A DNA stretch of 53,363 bases from Actinomycetota bacterium (GTDB taxonomy: Bacteria; Actinomycetota; Geothermincolia; Geothermincolales; RBG-13-55-18), in the NCBI GenBank assembly GCA_003598015.1, contig QZKE01000103.1:1-53363 (forward strand), given 5' to 3'. The position numbers and the translations under genes were made by a program. The first letter of the stretch is position 1; every line of letters begins with the position of its first letter. The notes under the pieces were generated by a model. It had not been told where the DNA came from and did not search any database. It worked only from the letters and a program-made list of their open reading frames with translations. Positions 15,836 through 24,034 of this stretch are shown here, in pieces.

Positions 15836-16705
15836 ATGAATCATCGACAAATGAAAACCGTCGCAATAACCGGGGCCGCCTCTGGGCTGGGCAGGGCTTT
15901 CGCCCTGGCCTGGGCGGAGAAAGGTTGGAGGGTAGGAATACTCGACATCGATATGGAAGGTGCCAGCGAGACCCGGGAGATGGTGCGGGAAGCGGGCGGA
16001 GAGGGCGAGGCGCTGCGCTGCGACGTGAGCAGTCTTGACGGTGTGCGGGCGGCCGCGGACCACCTCTACGGCCTCTGGGGCGGAGTAGGAGTGCTAGTCA
16101 ACAACGCGGGAGTAGGCGGCGGCGGGGCGGTGGGGGAGATACCCATCGAGGACTGGGAGAAGGTGGTGGGGATCGACCTGTGGGGCGTGGTCAACGGATG
16201 TCACGTATTCATCCCGCGCATGAAGGAGCAGGGCGGCGGGCATATCGTGAACGTCTCCTCCCTGGCCGGCCTCATATCCGCTCCGAAGACCGCTCCCTAC
16301 AACGTGTCCAAGGCGGCGGTGGTCGCCCTCACCCAGACCCTCAAGACGGAGCTGGCCTCCGCGGGCATCGGCGTGACCGTGGTCTGCCCGCCGGTGGTGA
16401 AGACGAACATACTCGAGAACACCCTGGATATGGCGGGCGAGATCGACTACGATATCGCCGCCGAGATGGAGCTGATACGCACGGCCATGGACGCTTCCCG
16501 TATAACCCCGCAGGATGTGGCCGCGATGACGGTGAGAGCCGTGGAGAGGAACCGCCTCTACGTCATCCCAGGCATCCCTCTCCGCCTCAGCTGGCTCAAC
16601 GCGAGGCTTTCACCGTCACTTTTCTACGGGCTTTCCGCTTTGCTGGCCAGGCGCGGGCTGCACGAGCCCGTGTACAGGTTCCTGGCCAGGAGGGGCTGGA
16701 TCTGA
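15836..16705 (+). CDS. Short-chain dehydrogenase/reductase (SDR)
   Basis: The 289-residue classical-type SDR has the cofactor loop TGAASGLGRAFA (TGxxxGxG) and an acidic residue after strand 2 (GILDIDMEGA), suggesting NAD(H) preference. It also has NNAGVGGGG, the catalytic Ser in NVSSLAGL and the YNVSKAAV (YxxxK) motif. The protein is about 40 residues longer than minimal SDRs, with a C-terminal extension (IPGIPLRLSWLNARLSPSLF) common in SDRs acting on lipids or with membrane contact. ATG 15836 follows GGAGGATCTCCC. No operon partner; the substrate, presumably a ketone or alcohol, is unknown. Confidence 0.9.
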   Translation: MNHRQMKTVAITGAASGLGRAFALAWAEKGWRVGILDIDMEGASETREMVREAGGEGEALRCDVSSLDGVRAAADHLYGLWGGVGVLVNNAGVGGGGAVGEIPIEDWEKVVGIDLWGVVNGCHVFIPRMKEQGGGHIVNVSSLAGLISAPKTAPYNVSKAAVVALTQTLKTELASAGIGVTVVCPPVVKTNILENTLDMAGEIDYDIAAEMELIRTAMDASRITPQDVAAMTVRAVERNRLYVIPGIPLRLSWLNARLSPSLFYGLSALLARRGLHEPVYRFLARRGWI

Positions 16706-16728
16706 CTGCGCCTCAAGTCCTTTCGCTG

Positions 16729-17013
16729 TTAGCCATCGTCGGTCTTCCCCAGTGGTTCAACCACCTCTACACTCCCGTCGATCAGAGCTTGTTTCTGCGC
16801 ACGGCTCCACCTTTTTATCTCCATCTCCCGCCTCATGGCCGACCCTTTTGCCGCATGGACCTCGGAGTAGACGAGTTCCACCGGCCGCCTGCCGGAAGTG
16901 TATTTCGCAGCCTTCCCTTTGTTGTGCTCCTCCAGGCGTTGCACGATATCGCGCGTATACCCGGTGTAATAGGTGTTGTCGGAGCAACGCAGGATATATA
17001 CGTAGAAGGCCAA
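16729..17013 (-). CDS. GIY-YIG domain protein (UPF0213-like)
   Basis: The protein of about 94 residues has the full small GIY-YIG nuclease fold. It contains FYVYILRCSDNTYYTGYTRD (the Y-V-Y-I-L and Y-T-G-Y strands), RLEEHNKGKAAKYTSGRRP (helix and His/Lys), and LVYSEVHAAKGSAMRREMEI (conserved Glu). No suitable ATG starts the domain. I propose TTG 17013 because GAGGTGCTGAG lies just upstream; an ATG at 17112 would add 33 unmatched residues. Stand-alone members of this family are DNA-binding or nuclease-like proteins of poorly known role. A second one is at 52836, which is notable in a repeat-rich window. Confidence 0.85.
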   Translation of the reverse strand: MAFYVYILRCSDNTYYTGYTRDIVQRLEEHNKGKAAKYTSGRRPVELVYSEVHAAKGSAMRREMEIKRWSRAQKQALIDGSVEVVEPLGKTDDG

Positions 17014-17123
17014 CTCAGCACCTCGGGAAAGACCACGGGAGTCCTTCGACCCACTCCATTCGCTCAGGACACTATGCGCTCGCCCCTGCATGAAGGGCAG
17101 AATTACCGGCATGCTATGTGCGA

Positions 17124-17149
17124 GCCCGGGAAAGCCTGCTTTCCCGGGC
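17124..17149 (-). terminator. Hairpin downstream of tRNA-Ala
   Basis: GCCCGGGAAAG (17124-17134) and CTTTCCCGGGC (17139-17149) form a perfect 11-bp stem with a 4-nt loop. It lies 8 bases past the tRNA 3' end on the minus strand. It lacks a long U tract but is well placed to end tRNA transcription. Confidence 0.65.
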
Positions 17150-17157
17150 GAGCCTGC

Positions 17158-17232
17158 TGGTGGAGCCGATGGGATTTGAACCCACGACCTCTGCCGTGCG
17201 AAGGCAGCGCTCTCCCACTGAGCTACGGCCCC
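17158..17232 (-). tRNA. tRNA-Ala (anticodon CGC)
   Basis: Read on the minus strand, the acceptor stem GGGGCCG pairs with CGGCTCC. The D-arm is TAGCTCAGTGGGAGAGC, and the anticodon stem-loop is CTGCC-TTCGCAC-GGCAG with anticodon CGC (reads GCG, alanine). The T-arm is GGTCGTGGGTTCAAATCCCA. The 3' CCA appears to be encoded (17158-17160). All four stems form. Confidence 0.96.
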
Positions 17233-17406
17233 GTATATGCACGGCTATTCTATCAAACTCGCTTACGCCCTTCCATTTCGCAACCGCGTGCGGCTCCGTG
17301 TCGTCATATCATTGAATGCTCTGTGGCCCGGGATATATGCTAGGTTCTGGAAGCCGATGTATGGTTAGAGGTGGATGTTGTTACGGCGTGTGAGACGAGG
17401 AAGAAC

Positions 17407-18234
17407 ATGAAGAGATGCGGGTATGCGTTTCCCTTGCTCCTTATCGCCTTGCTGATGGCGGTAGCGGCATTCTTCCCGTCATGCAGCGAAATGAAGAGCA
17501 CGGGTCCTCGGGAAACCGTAGAGAACGGCGGGGAAGAGGAAGTCGCGGGCGGTTTCTCCTTCCTGGTCTGCGGCGACCCGCATGGACGCACCGATCTGCT
17601 CGCCGAGATCGTCGGCCAGGCGAGGGAGGACGAGTTCCTGGTCGTCGCGGGAGACCTCACCACCGGAAAGGGCTTGCAGGAGATGCAGGCGATGAAGGAT
17701 TACCTGGACTCTACGGGCATCACATATTACACCGTTCCGGGGGATAACGACATGCCCAGGGGCGACGGCTCCGCATACCAGGCCGTCTTCGGGCCCGATT
17801 ATTATTCCGTGGACATCCCCGGCGCCCACCTGGTCTTCCTGGACGATGCAGTGCAGGGGGTGGGATGCCCGGACGAAGAGCTCGCCTGGCTGCGCGAGGA
17901 CCTGGCGGGAGTGGAGGAGGGGGAGCTAATCCTGGCCTTCGCCCACGTGCCCCCGGGCGCGCCCGTCGATATGGGCAAGAGCGGTTTCGTGGAGCGGGAG
18001 ACGGAGAGCAGCCGCGCCATGCAGGACATGCTCGCGGAGGCGGGAGCCCCCGTCATCTACTGCGGCCATTTGCATGCTTACATGCTCTACAGCTCCGGGC
18101 CGCCTCGCGTGGTGGTGACCGGAGGCGCCGGCGGCAACCCCCACCTCTCGGAGCAATCTGGTGGTTACCATCACTTTCTACGCGTGACCGTAAGCGGCGG
18201 CGAGGTGAGCGAGGAAGTGATCCGCCTCCGATGA
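17407..18234 (+). CDS. Lipoprotein metallophosphoesterase
   Basis: The 275-residue protein begins with a lipoprotein signal (MKRCGYAFPLLLIALLMAVA, ending at FFPSC). The mature part is a calcineurin-like phosphoesterase with all five metal/catalytic motifs: LVCGDPHG, VVAGDLTT, VPGDNDMP, ILAFAHVPPG and IYCGHLHAYM. It should therefore be a di-metal phosphohydrolase on the outside of the membrane. ATG 17407 follows GAGGAAGAAC; starting earlier would precede the signal peptide with unrelated residues. TTGAAT (17312) and TATGCT (17336), 18 bp apart, are a modest promoter candidate. The 3' end runs straight into a REP-like repeat (18234). Substrate unknown. Confidence 0.85.
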   Translation: MKRCGYAFPLLLIALLMAVAAFFPSCSEMKSTGPRETVENGGEEEVAGGFSFLVCGDPHGRTDLLAEIVGQAREDEFLVVAGDLTTGKGLQEMQAMKDYLDSTGITYYTVPGDNDMPRGDGSAYQAVFGPDYYSVDIPGAHLVFLDDAVQGVGCPDEELAWLREDLAGVEEGELILAFAHVPPGAPVDMGKSGFVERETESSRAMQDMLAEAGAPVIYCGHLHAYMLYSSGPPRVVVTGGAGGNPHLSEQSGGYHHFLRVTVSGGEVSEEVIRLR

Positions 18235-18563
18235 TCAGGGGTCAGGTCTTTCATTTTGCATACCCGAGTACCTTGTCCCCGCCGTTCCCGGGCAGCGGGA
18301 GACTGTGTGATGCTACGCGCAAACGCACGGTTCGTTGATCCTGGTCGCCGTGGAAGTCGGCCGGCGCATAGGCGATTCTTCTCGGGCGTCAGGCCTTGCA
18401 AGCGGCTTTTTCTACCCACGCGTGATTTTCAGGTAATGGGAACTTAAGAATGCTTCACGGGCGTCAGGCCTTGCAAGCGGCTTTTTCTACCCACGCGTGA
18501 TTTTCAGGTAATGGGAACTGGGGTCAGGCCTGGACATTCGGAAATATCCAGGCACTTACCCCA
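18234..18563. repeat. Cluster of REP-like repeats with a 62-bp direct repeat
   Basis: This stretch has several parts of the GGGGTCAGG family. A half element GGGGTCAGGTCTTTCATTTT lies at 18239. Two identical 62-bp copies (18383-18444 and 18458-18519, 75-bp period) begin CGGGCGTCAGGCCTTGCAAG and end TTTTCAGGTAATGGGAACT. A palindrome (18519-18563) begins GGGGTCAGGCCTGGACATTC and closes with TCCAGGCACTTACCCC. There is no gene in the interval 18235-18739. Confidence 0.8.
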
Positions 18564-18571
18564 AAAAGGGG

Positions 18572-18599
18572 AAGACCCCGTTGGGGGGAACGGGGTCTT
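18572..18599 (-). terminator. Strong hairpin, likely terminator of the LytTR regulator transcript
   Basis: AAGACCCCGTT and AACGGGGTCTT form a perfect 11-bp stem around GGGGGG. On the minus strand it is followed by CCCCTTTTT, fitting an intrinsic terminator for the gene ending at 18740, about 140 bp upstream. The bases between (18600-18739) contain no reading frame; they could be a long 3' UTR or encode a small RNA ending at this hairpin. Confidence 0.7.
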
Positions 18600-18739
18600 T
18601 ACTTGGCAGCTAGTTTGCTTGCTTGCACCCATTGAGGGAAATTGCCGGTAAACTCATGGGGGATACCTAGCTACCTCAATAATATACTCGGTACGAGACG
18701 CTCCGGCCTTTAATGGTTTTTCGCTTTTCCCGAGGTCGC

Positions 18740-19507
18740 CTAAAGTCCCAGCATATCACGGAGGGCGGATGCCTGGCGGCGCGACACCGGGACCCGGCTC
18801 TCCTGGTCGTCTCTGAGGGTCACGATAAGGCTGTTGCGGGATAGCTTGATGATCTGGTTTACCTTCTTCAGGTTGACGATGAAGCTGCGGTGTGTACGGA
18901 AGAACGTCTTCCTGTCCAGGACCTTCTCGAGCTCGGAGAGGCTGTAAGTGGTCAGATAGCTCTCGGAGGCCGTATGCAGGTTGGCGTACTCGTGCTTGGT
19001 GTCGATGAAGAATATCTCCTCGATGGGGATGAGCTTGATGGTATCCCCCTTCTGTACGGGGATCTGCTCCAGGCGCACCGTCTCCTTTTCCGCTTCCTTG
19101 CCTATGCGCTGAGCCCTGCCGACGCGGTCGAGGATCACCTTGACCCGTGCGGCCAGTTCCAGGGGGCTGAAGGGTTTGGGCACGTAATCGTCTGCGCCCC
19201 CGCGCAGCCCGATGACCTTGGACTGCTCGTCGTCGATGGCCGTGAGCATGATCACGGGTATGTCCCTGGTAGTGTCCTCGGACTTCAGTTGCATGAGCAC
19301 CTGCCAACCGTCCATCTTGGGCATCATCACGTCGAGGATGATGAGATCCGGAGATGTCTCCGTGACCATCTTCAAGCCCTCCTCGCCGTCCGCTGCGAGA
19401 AAAACGTCGTAGTTGTCCAGCTTGAGGTTGAGCTCCACCACGTTGGAGATGGCAGGGTCATCCTCGATGAGCAATATGCGGTATTTCCCTTCCTTTTGCT
19501 CCGCCAT
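18740..19507 (-). CDS. Response regulator, receiver + LytTR DNA-binding domain
   Basis: The protein (about 255 residues from ATG 19507, or 260 from TTG 19522, which has AAAGAAAG upstream) has an N-terminal receiver: IEDDPAISNV acidic pair, phospho-acceptor Asp in LIILDVMMPKMDG, and Lys in YVPKPFSPLE. A short linker leads to a LytTR domain with the typical EEIFFIDTKHEYANLHTASE, ELEKVLDRKTFFRTHRSFIV and VPVSRRQA segments. LytTR regulators bind direct repeats in promoters of surface, bacteriocin or virulence functions. A kinase (20756) and a receiver-GGDEF protein (19796) lie upstream on the same strand, about 290 bp away across repeats, so it may be the output branch of that system. A perfect 18-bp palindrome (19600-19617) lies in its upstream region. 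Confidence 0.93.
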   Translation of the reverse strand: MAEQKEGKYRILLIEDDPAISNVVELNLKLDNYDVFLAADGEEGLKMVTETSPDLIILDVMMPKMDGWQVLMQLKSEDTTRDIPVIMLTAIDDEQSKVIGLRGGADDYVPKPFSPLELAARVKVILDRVGRAQRIGKEAEKETVRLEQIPVQKGDTIKLIPIEEIFFIDTKHEYANLHTASESYLTTYSLSELEKVLDRKTFFRTHRSFIVNLKKVNQIIKLSRNSLIVTLRDDQESRVPVSRRQASALRDMLGL

Positions 19508-19599
19508 GGTCTCGATCGACAACTTTCTTTTATCGCGTATGGTTATTAACCCGTATCAATAGAGGTTTCGTCATCGCGTCCCTTCTCCTTGATACGAAA

Positions 19600-19617
19600 A
19601 TGAACGATATCGTTCAT
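19600..19617. promoter_or_regulatory. Perfect 18-bp palindrome, candidate operator
   Basis: ATGAACGATATCGTTCAT is a perfect palindrome about 80-95 bp upstream of the LytTR regulator start. The half-site CGTTCAT resembles the CGTT-containing half-sites known for LytTR proteins, but those are usually direct repeats, so the binding protein is open. A shorter palindrome GGTTATTAACC lies at 19541-19551. Confidence 0.5.
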
Positions 19618-19688
19618 CAGCGGTGACACTCCGTAACCTGGCGGTTCTGGATCGTGGCTTTTCATGTGCTTTGCGCCGTCTTCTCGTA

Positions 19689-19770
19689 GGATCGCCACGT
19701 CGCCGCGCTACTCACGATGACTCCAATGTTTGATGAGATCGCCACGTCGCCGCGCTCCTCGCGATGACTC
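19689..19770 (-). repeat. Two tandem copies of the GTCATTGCGAGG-family repeat
   Basis: GATCGCCACGTCGCCGCGCT occurs at 19690 and again at 19737 (47-bp spacing), each followed by an ACTCaCGATGACTCC-type end. Read on the minus strand each is GAGTCATCGCGAGGAGCGCG followed by GCGACGTGGCGATC. Together with 2254, 9121, 52658 and 53180 they define one family. Confidence 0.75.
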
Positions 19771-19797
19771 CCCGGAATCGGACGCTTCCGGGGAGTC
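19766..19797 (-). terminator. 12-bp perfect hairpin at the end of the receiver-GGDEF gene
   Basis: GACTCCCCGGAA (19766-19777) pairs with TTCCGGGGAGTC (19786-19797) around an 8-nt loop. The stem begins at the stop codon of the minus-strand gene at 19796. No U tract follows, so termination strength is uncertain. Confidence 0.6.
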
Positions 19798-20743
19798 ACT
19801 TCGTCCTTCTGTCGATGAAATAGGTGCTGCCCGGAATGGACTTGGCGTAGTTCAGGGTCTCCTTTGCTATCTCGCCCACCTCCCAGTGGGTTGTGATTCG
19901 CCTCCTGTAATTGCTGGCTATACCGATGCTCAAGGTGATAATGGGTATGTAGTTATCCCTTCCCAGGCGGTCAATGAAAATGGAGAAACCGCGCTTTAGG
20001 TCCTCCTCCCGATAGAGCGAGCGGATCTCCTCATCGAATCGTGAGATGATCTGTTCGGCTATGGTGCCGGCCTTCTCGGGCGAGGTGATGACCACGAAGT
20101 CGTCGCTGCCCCCATGCCCGATGAAATCGTCGATGTTGCCGATCCTCTTCACGGCATCATCCACGATGGATGAAAGCAGCCGGATTGCTTTATCTCCCGT
20201 GGGGAAGCCGTAGATATCGTTGAAAGGCTTGAAATTGTCCATGTCGATATAGAGGGTGGCGAAGAGGACGTTCTTGGATATACGCCGTTTCGTCTCGGCC
20301 TCGATGGATATGCTGCCGGGCAGGCCGGTGAGGGGGCTGACGTCACGCTTCTGCCGTGCCCGGATGAGGTTGATGGTGATGCGCGCCACCAGGTCCGAGA
20401 AATCGAAGGGCTTGGTGATGAAATCATCCGCTCCGGCCTCGATGCTGGCCACCTTGTCCTGCGCCTGCGTCCTGGCCGAGAGCATGACCACCGGTATCTG
20501 GTTGGTCCTGCCGTCCGACTTCAGGCGGCGGCAAACCTCCAGGCCGTCCAGCTCGGGCATCATGATATCACAGAGAATGAGGTCCGGGTTCAGCTCCTGC
20601 ACCAGCCGCAGCGCCTCATCGCCCTCCCGTGAGGTTATCACCTCGTACCCTTCGACCTCGAGGTTGAACTTGATGATATCCAGGATATTGCGTTCGTCGT
20701 CAACGACCAGGACCTTGATGGGTATATCTCCAGTCCTTTCCAT
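19796..20743 (-). CDS. Response regulator with GGDEF-like output domain
   Basis: The 315-residue protein has an N-terminal receiver (VLVVDDERNILDI, phospho-Asp in LILCDIMMPELDG, Lys in FITKPFDFSD). It continues with a GGDEF-family domain: SPLTGLPGSISIEAE, LYIDMDNFKPFNDIYGFPTG and the signature region HGGSDDFVVI. The signature is GSDDF instead of GGDEF, so diguanylate cyclase activity is uncertain; it may be a weak or degenerate enzyme, or a binding module. Its start lies 12 bp after the histidine kinase stop, with AAAGGAGCCGAC before the ATG, so kinase and regulator are co-transcribed and form a pair. No c-di-GMP phosphodiesterase is in the window. Confidence 0.9.
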   Translation of the reverse strand: MERTGDIPIKVLVVDDERNILDIIKFNLEVEGYEVITSREGDEALRLVQELNPDLILCDIMMPELDGLEVCRRLKSDGRTNQIPVVMLSARTQAQDKVASIEAGADDFITKPFDFSDLVARITINLIRARQKRDVSPLTGLPGSISIEAETKRRISKNVLFATLYIDMDNFKPFNDIYGFPTGDKAIRLLSSIVDDAVKRIGNIDDFIGHGGSDDFVVITSPEKAGTIAEQIISRFDEEIRSLYREEDLKRGFSIFIDRLGRDNYIPIITLSIGIASNYRRRITTHWEVGEIAKETLNYAKSIPGSTYFIDRRTK

Positions 20744-20755
20744 GTCGGCTCCTTT

Positions 20756-23725
20756 TTACTCTACCTCTCCCCCTTGCGCAGGAGAACCACACGAATCGCC
20801 TCCGTGACCGGCACGGGAGGAAAGGGGGACAGTGAAGTGGAAAGAACTCCCCTCTCCGAGTTCGCTCTCGGCCCAGATTACTCCAGCATGCGCCTCCACG
20901 ATGCTCTTACTGACGTATAGCCCGAGTCCGGTCCCGTATATCTCGCGCGTGGCGCGGTTATCCACACGGTGAAACTTTTCGAAGATATGGGGCAGATGTT
21001 CATGCGGTATTCCGACCCCCGAATCCTTCACGCTGCATTTCACACTGCGCGATTGTGCCGTAAGGGTCAGGATGATCTCACCCCCGGAGGGGGAGTATTT
21101 CGCCGCATTATCCACGAGGTTAACGAAAACCTGTTCTATTTTGTCTGGATCGGCGTATACCGGGTCGATGCTCTCCGGGCTGTTGAGCCTGATAGCGTGG
21201 TTGGGGAACTGGGATTGCAGCTTGCCGATGATTATACGCACCAGTTTGGAGAGGTCGAAGTCGCGCTTCTTCAGTTCCAACCTTCCGGACTCGATGCGGG
21301 ATACATCCAGGATGTCCGATACGAGCCTGGTGAGGCGGTCCGTTTCCTCCTCGATCACCTGCAGGAATTCCTGGCGGGTGTTCTCCTCGAACTCCACGTC
21401 CCGCCGGCGCAGGGTTGCGGTATAAGCCTTGATGGAGGTGAGGGGAGTACGCAGTTCGTGGGAGACCGTGGACACGAAATCGGATTTCGCCTGCTCCAGT
21501 TCGCGCAGGGCGGTGATATCGCGTATGACCGCGATTATGCCGATGCGTTCGCCGGGGCCGGTCTCGATGAGGGAGGTCTCGATCTCCAGGATCCTCCGCT
21601 CCGGGAGCCCGAGCTGTATCTCCTCCTCCAGCTCCATACTGGTGTTAAGGCTCTTGAGGAATATATTGGTTAGTTCCGGAAGGGTTATTACGTCCATGAC
21701 ATGGCGGTTGTCCGTCTGGGGAAAAGGAGGAAGGTTCAATATCTGCTCCGCGGCCGAGTTGACCAGGATGATCTTGGCTTCGTTGTTTACGGCTATTACG
21801 CCGTCGTTAATGGAGTGCAGCATAGCCTCCATGCGCCTCTGGTCCTCGGTGATCAGGCGATAGAGATTGGAGTTCTCCAGTGCGATGGCGGCCTGGTTCA
21901 CGAAGAGGCTGAGCAGGCGCAGGTCGTCGTCACCGAAAGCACGGGCGGACGCGGGAGAGGCGACTTCGATCACCCCCTTGGTCACTCCCTGCCAGGTGAT
22001 GGGCGCGGCGAGGTAGGAAAGGCGGTAGCCAATACCGTCTCCCCATGGTGTCTCACCGGCCGGCTCGATCTCCGTACGCCGCAGCGGCACCTCGCTGGCC
22101 GCGGACTCCCCGGGCAGGTATTCGCCCTGGCGATAGGTCATACCCAGCGTTCCGTTGTCCATGCCGTGAACGGCCTTGACCAGGAAGAGCTCCCCCTCGC
22201 GCAGGGATAGCACGCCAAGTTCCGCATCTACGAGGTCCACCGCCTTGTCCAGCAGGAACTCCATGAGATTACGGGTATCCACCTCGTCGATGAGTGATCT
22301 CCCTACCTCGTAGAGGGCGGTCTGCTCCTCGACGCGGCGCGCAATGAGCAGCATGAGATCGTCACGTATCTCGTCCACCTTGACGCGTTCGGTTATATCC
22401 TCGAGGATGACCACCGAGCCGCTGTTGGGCTCGTAACCGGCCTGGATGGGCGATGCGCTGACCGAGAGTATGCGTTCCGGCGTGCCCCGCAGTCGCACCT
22501 CCATGTGAGCGTGGGAGGACTCGGCGTCGGAGGCTACGTCCGCCTCCAGATAACCCCAGAGCGCGTCCGTATCCAACAGGTTCGGTTCCAGCAGTTCGCG
22601 CAGGGAAACATCGCGGGGTATCTTCTCCAGCCCCAGGAGATCCCACGACGCCTGGTTGGCCATGATCACTTTCCCACTGGAATCGGTGACCAGCAGCCCG
22701 CTGCTCATGCTGCCCACGATTACCTCGCTACGTGAAAGCACTATCTGGTAGAGCTCGGCCCGGGCGATGATGGAGGCGGCAAGGTTGGAGATGGTCACCA
22801 GCATCTGCACGTCCTCCGAGGTGAAAACCCGCGGCTGGGTGCTGGCGAAACTGAGCACCCCCATGAGCTCCCCGCCCACCAGGATAGGGGCCGCCAGGGC
22901 CGACCGCACCTGCTTGCGTGCCTGGGGGAAGTATGCGAAGCGGGGATCCCTGGAGATGTCGTTGACCAGGATGGGGTGCTTCTCCTTCGCCACCCAGCCT
23001 ATGAAGCCCTCACCCACCGCGATCTCGATCTGCTCCTCCAGCTCATCGGTGGGGGCGCCGGATGCTTCCAGCACCAGGTTGCCGGTCTTGCGGTCCAGGA
23101 GGCGAACGGAACTGACATCGGTTTGAAAGAAAGAGGCCGTTGAGGACAGGAGGTAGTGCAGGGTCTCCTTCAGGTCGACCTTTTCCATGAGCTTGGAGCT
23201 CAGTTCATAGAGGGCTTCCATCCTCTCCGCCTTGCTCTGTTCCCGCCGGTCCAGTTCGGCGAGGTAAGAGAGAAGGACGGAAGCGCCGAGTAGGATGACC
23301 ACGTTGATGAAGAGGCGAGAGCCGTCATCCGCGAGTATCAGGCCGTTTCCGATGCAGGCGGCCGTATAGCCGGCGCTGATGACTCCCGCCATGAACAGGG
23401 CTTTTGTCCAGCGATCGTAGAGCGATGCGGTGGCGCAGAGCAGGAAGAGCAGCGGGAACAAGGGGCTGGTGATACCGCCCGAGTAGTATACGAGGAAGCA
23501 GATGAGAGCGGCGTCGAGCCCCAGCAGTGAGAGGCCCCACCAGCCGACGTGCACGGATGAACGCATCCGGCGCATGACGTGGTAGCCCGCGCCCAGCACG
23601 GCCATGACCGCGACGGTGACGATCCACGGCCAGTATGCAATTTCTTCCCCGGAGTACAAAGGATAGAAGCCCACAACGAGGAAGGCTATCCAGTGGGATA
23701 GCGGAAGAAGCTTGGCCGACTTCAT
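20756..23725 (-). CDS. Multi-sensor membrane histidine kinase
   Basis: The protein of about 989 residues is a hybrid sensor kinase. The N-terminus (MKSAKLLPLSHWIAFLVVGF onward) has roughly six membrane helices in the first 160 residues, like a MASE-type sensor. A GAF domain (about 185-340), a PAS region (about 350-470), a second GAF (about 490-650) and a second PAS (about 660-740) follow. The kinase core has an H-box FVSTVSHELRTPLTSIKAYT with the phospho-His near 756, an N-box FVNLVDNAAKYSPSGGE, and G-boxes VKDSGVGIP and GTGLGLYVSK. ATG 23725 has AAAAGGGG upstream; earlier in-frame codons precede it with sequence unlike the family. The partner regulator is the adjacent receiver-GGDEF protein; the receiver-LytTR protein may be a second target. 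The signal is unknown. Confidence 0.94.
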   Translation of the reverse strand: MKSAKLLPLSHWIAFLVVGFYPLYSGEEIAYWPWIVTVAVMAVLGAGYHVMRRMRSSVHVGWWGLSLLGLDAALICFLVYYSGGITSPLFPLLFLLCATASLYDRWTKALFMAGVISAGYTAACIGNGLILADDGSRLFINVVILLGASVLLSYLAELDRREQSKAERMEALYELSSKLMEKVDLKETLHYLLSSTASFFQTDVSSVRLLDRKTGNLVLEASGAPTDELEEQIEIAVGEGFIGWVAKEKHPILVNDISRDPRFAYFPQARKQVRSALAAPILVGGELMGVLSFASTQPRVFTSEDVQMLVTISNLAASIIARAELYQIVLSRSEVIVGSMSSGLLVTDSSGKVIMANQASWDLLGLEKIPRDVSLRELLEPNLLDTDALWGYLEADVASDAESSHAHMEVRLRGTPERILSVSASPIQAGYEPNSGSVVILEDITERVKVDEIRDDLMLLIARRVEEQTALYEVGRSLIDEVDTRNLMEFLLDKAVDLVDAELGVLSLREGELFLVKAVHGMDNGTLGMTYRQGEYLPGESAASEVPLRRTEIEPAGETPWGDGIGYRLSYLAAPITWQGVTKGVIEVASPASARAFGDDDLRLLSLFVNQAAIALENSNLYRLITEDQRRMEAMLHSINDGVIAVNNEAKIILVNSAAEQILNLPPFPQTDNRHVMDVITLPELTNIFLKSLNTSMELEEEIQLGLPERRILEIETSLIETGPGERIGIIAVIRDITALRELEQAKSDFVSTVSHELRTPLTSIKAYTATLRRRDVEFEENTRQEFLQVIEEETDRLTRLVSDILDVSRIESGRLELKKRDFDLSKLVRIIIGKLQSQFPNHAIRLNSPESIDPVYADPDKIEQVFVNLVDNAAKYSPSGGEIILTLTAQSRSVKCSVKDSGVGIPHEHLPHIFEKFHRVDNRATREIYGTGLGLYVSKSIVEAHAGVIWAESELGEGSSFHFTVPLSSRAGHGGDSCGSPAQGGEVE

Positions 23726-23890
23726 ACTGATTATCCCCTTTTCAATGTCCAGTTTTATATCGAAATCGCAGCAGTCAAACTTGACAACGCCAGGCTCATT
23801 GACTGGGGCGCACGCGTGCCAGGCGTGGCCCGGCTTCGCCGGGATGGGCGCCGGACACCGCCACGAAACAGGACTTACCTGCCGCAACCC

Positions 23891-23960
23891 GATACTCAAA
23901 CGGGCTTGCTTCGTCGCGGACTCCTCGCAATACGCCTCGCCCCCGACGACTCGGCCAGCT
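23891..23960 (-). repeat. Dispersed ~65-bp repeat, copy 2 (paired with 9341)
   Basis: The plus strand has ACTCAAACGGGCTTGCT, then TCGTCGCGGACTCCTCGCAA, TACGCCTCG and GACGACTCGGCCAGC, differing from 9341-9410 at only a few positions. It lies between the divergent kinase and ychF genes. The rest of 23726-24034 shows no gene. Confidence 0.75.
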
Positions 23961-24034
23961 TACGCAATGCAAACGATCGGGTAGCAGGAGCTTTCAGGCA
24001 ATTGGTGAGCTATCATATATGCAAAGGAGGCAGC

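Noticed and set aside
16180-17343. Long plus-strand frame across the SDR end, GIY-YIG gene and tRNA
   Set aside because: It overlaps three supported features in a wrong frame and crosses the tRNA gene.
18600-18739. tmRNA or c-di-GMP riboswitch
   Set aside because: A short AAACTAGCTGCCAAGTAA string looked tag-like, but there is no tRNA-like end and the length is too short; the GEMM core motifs are also absent.
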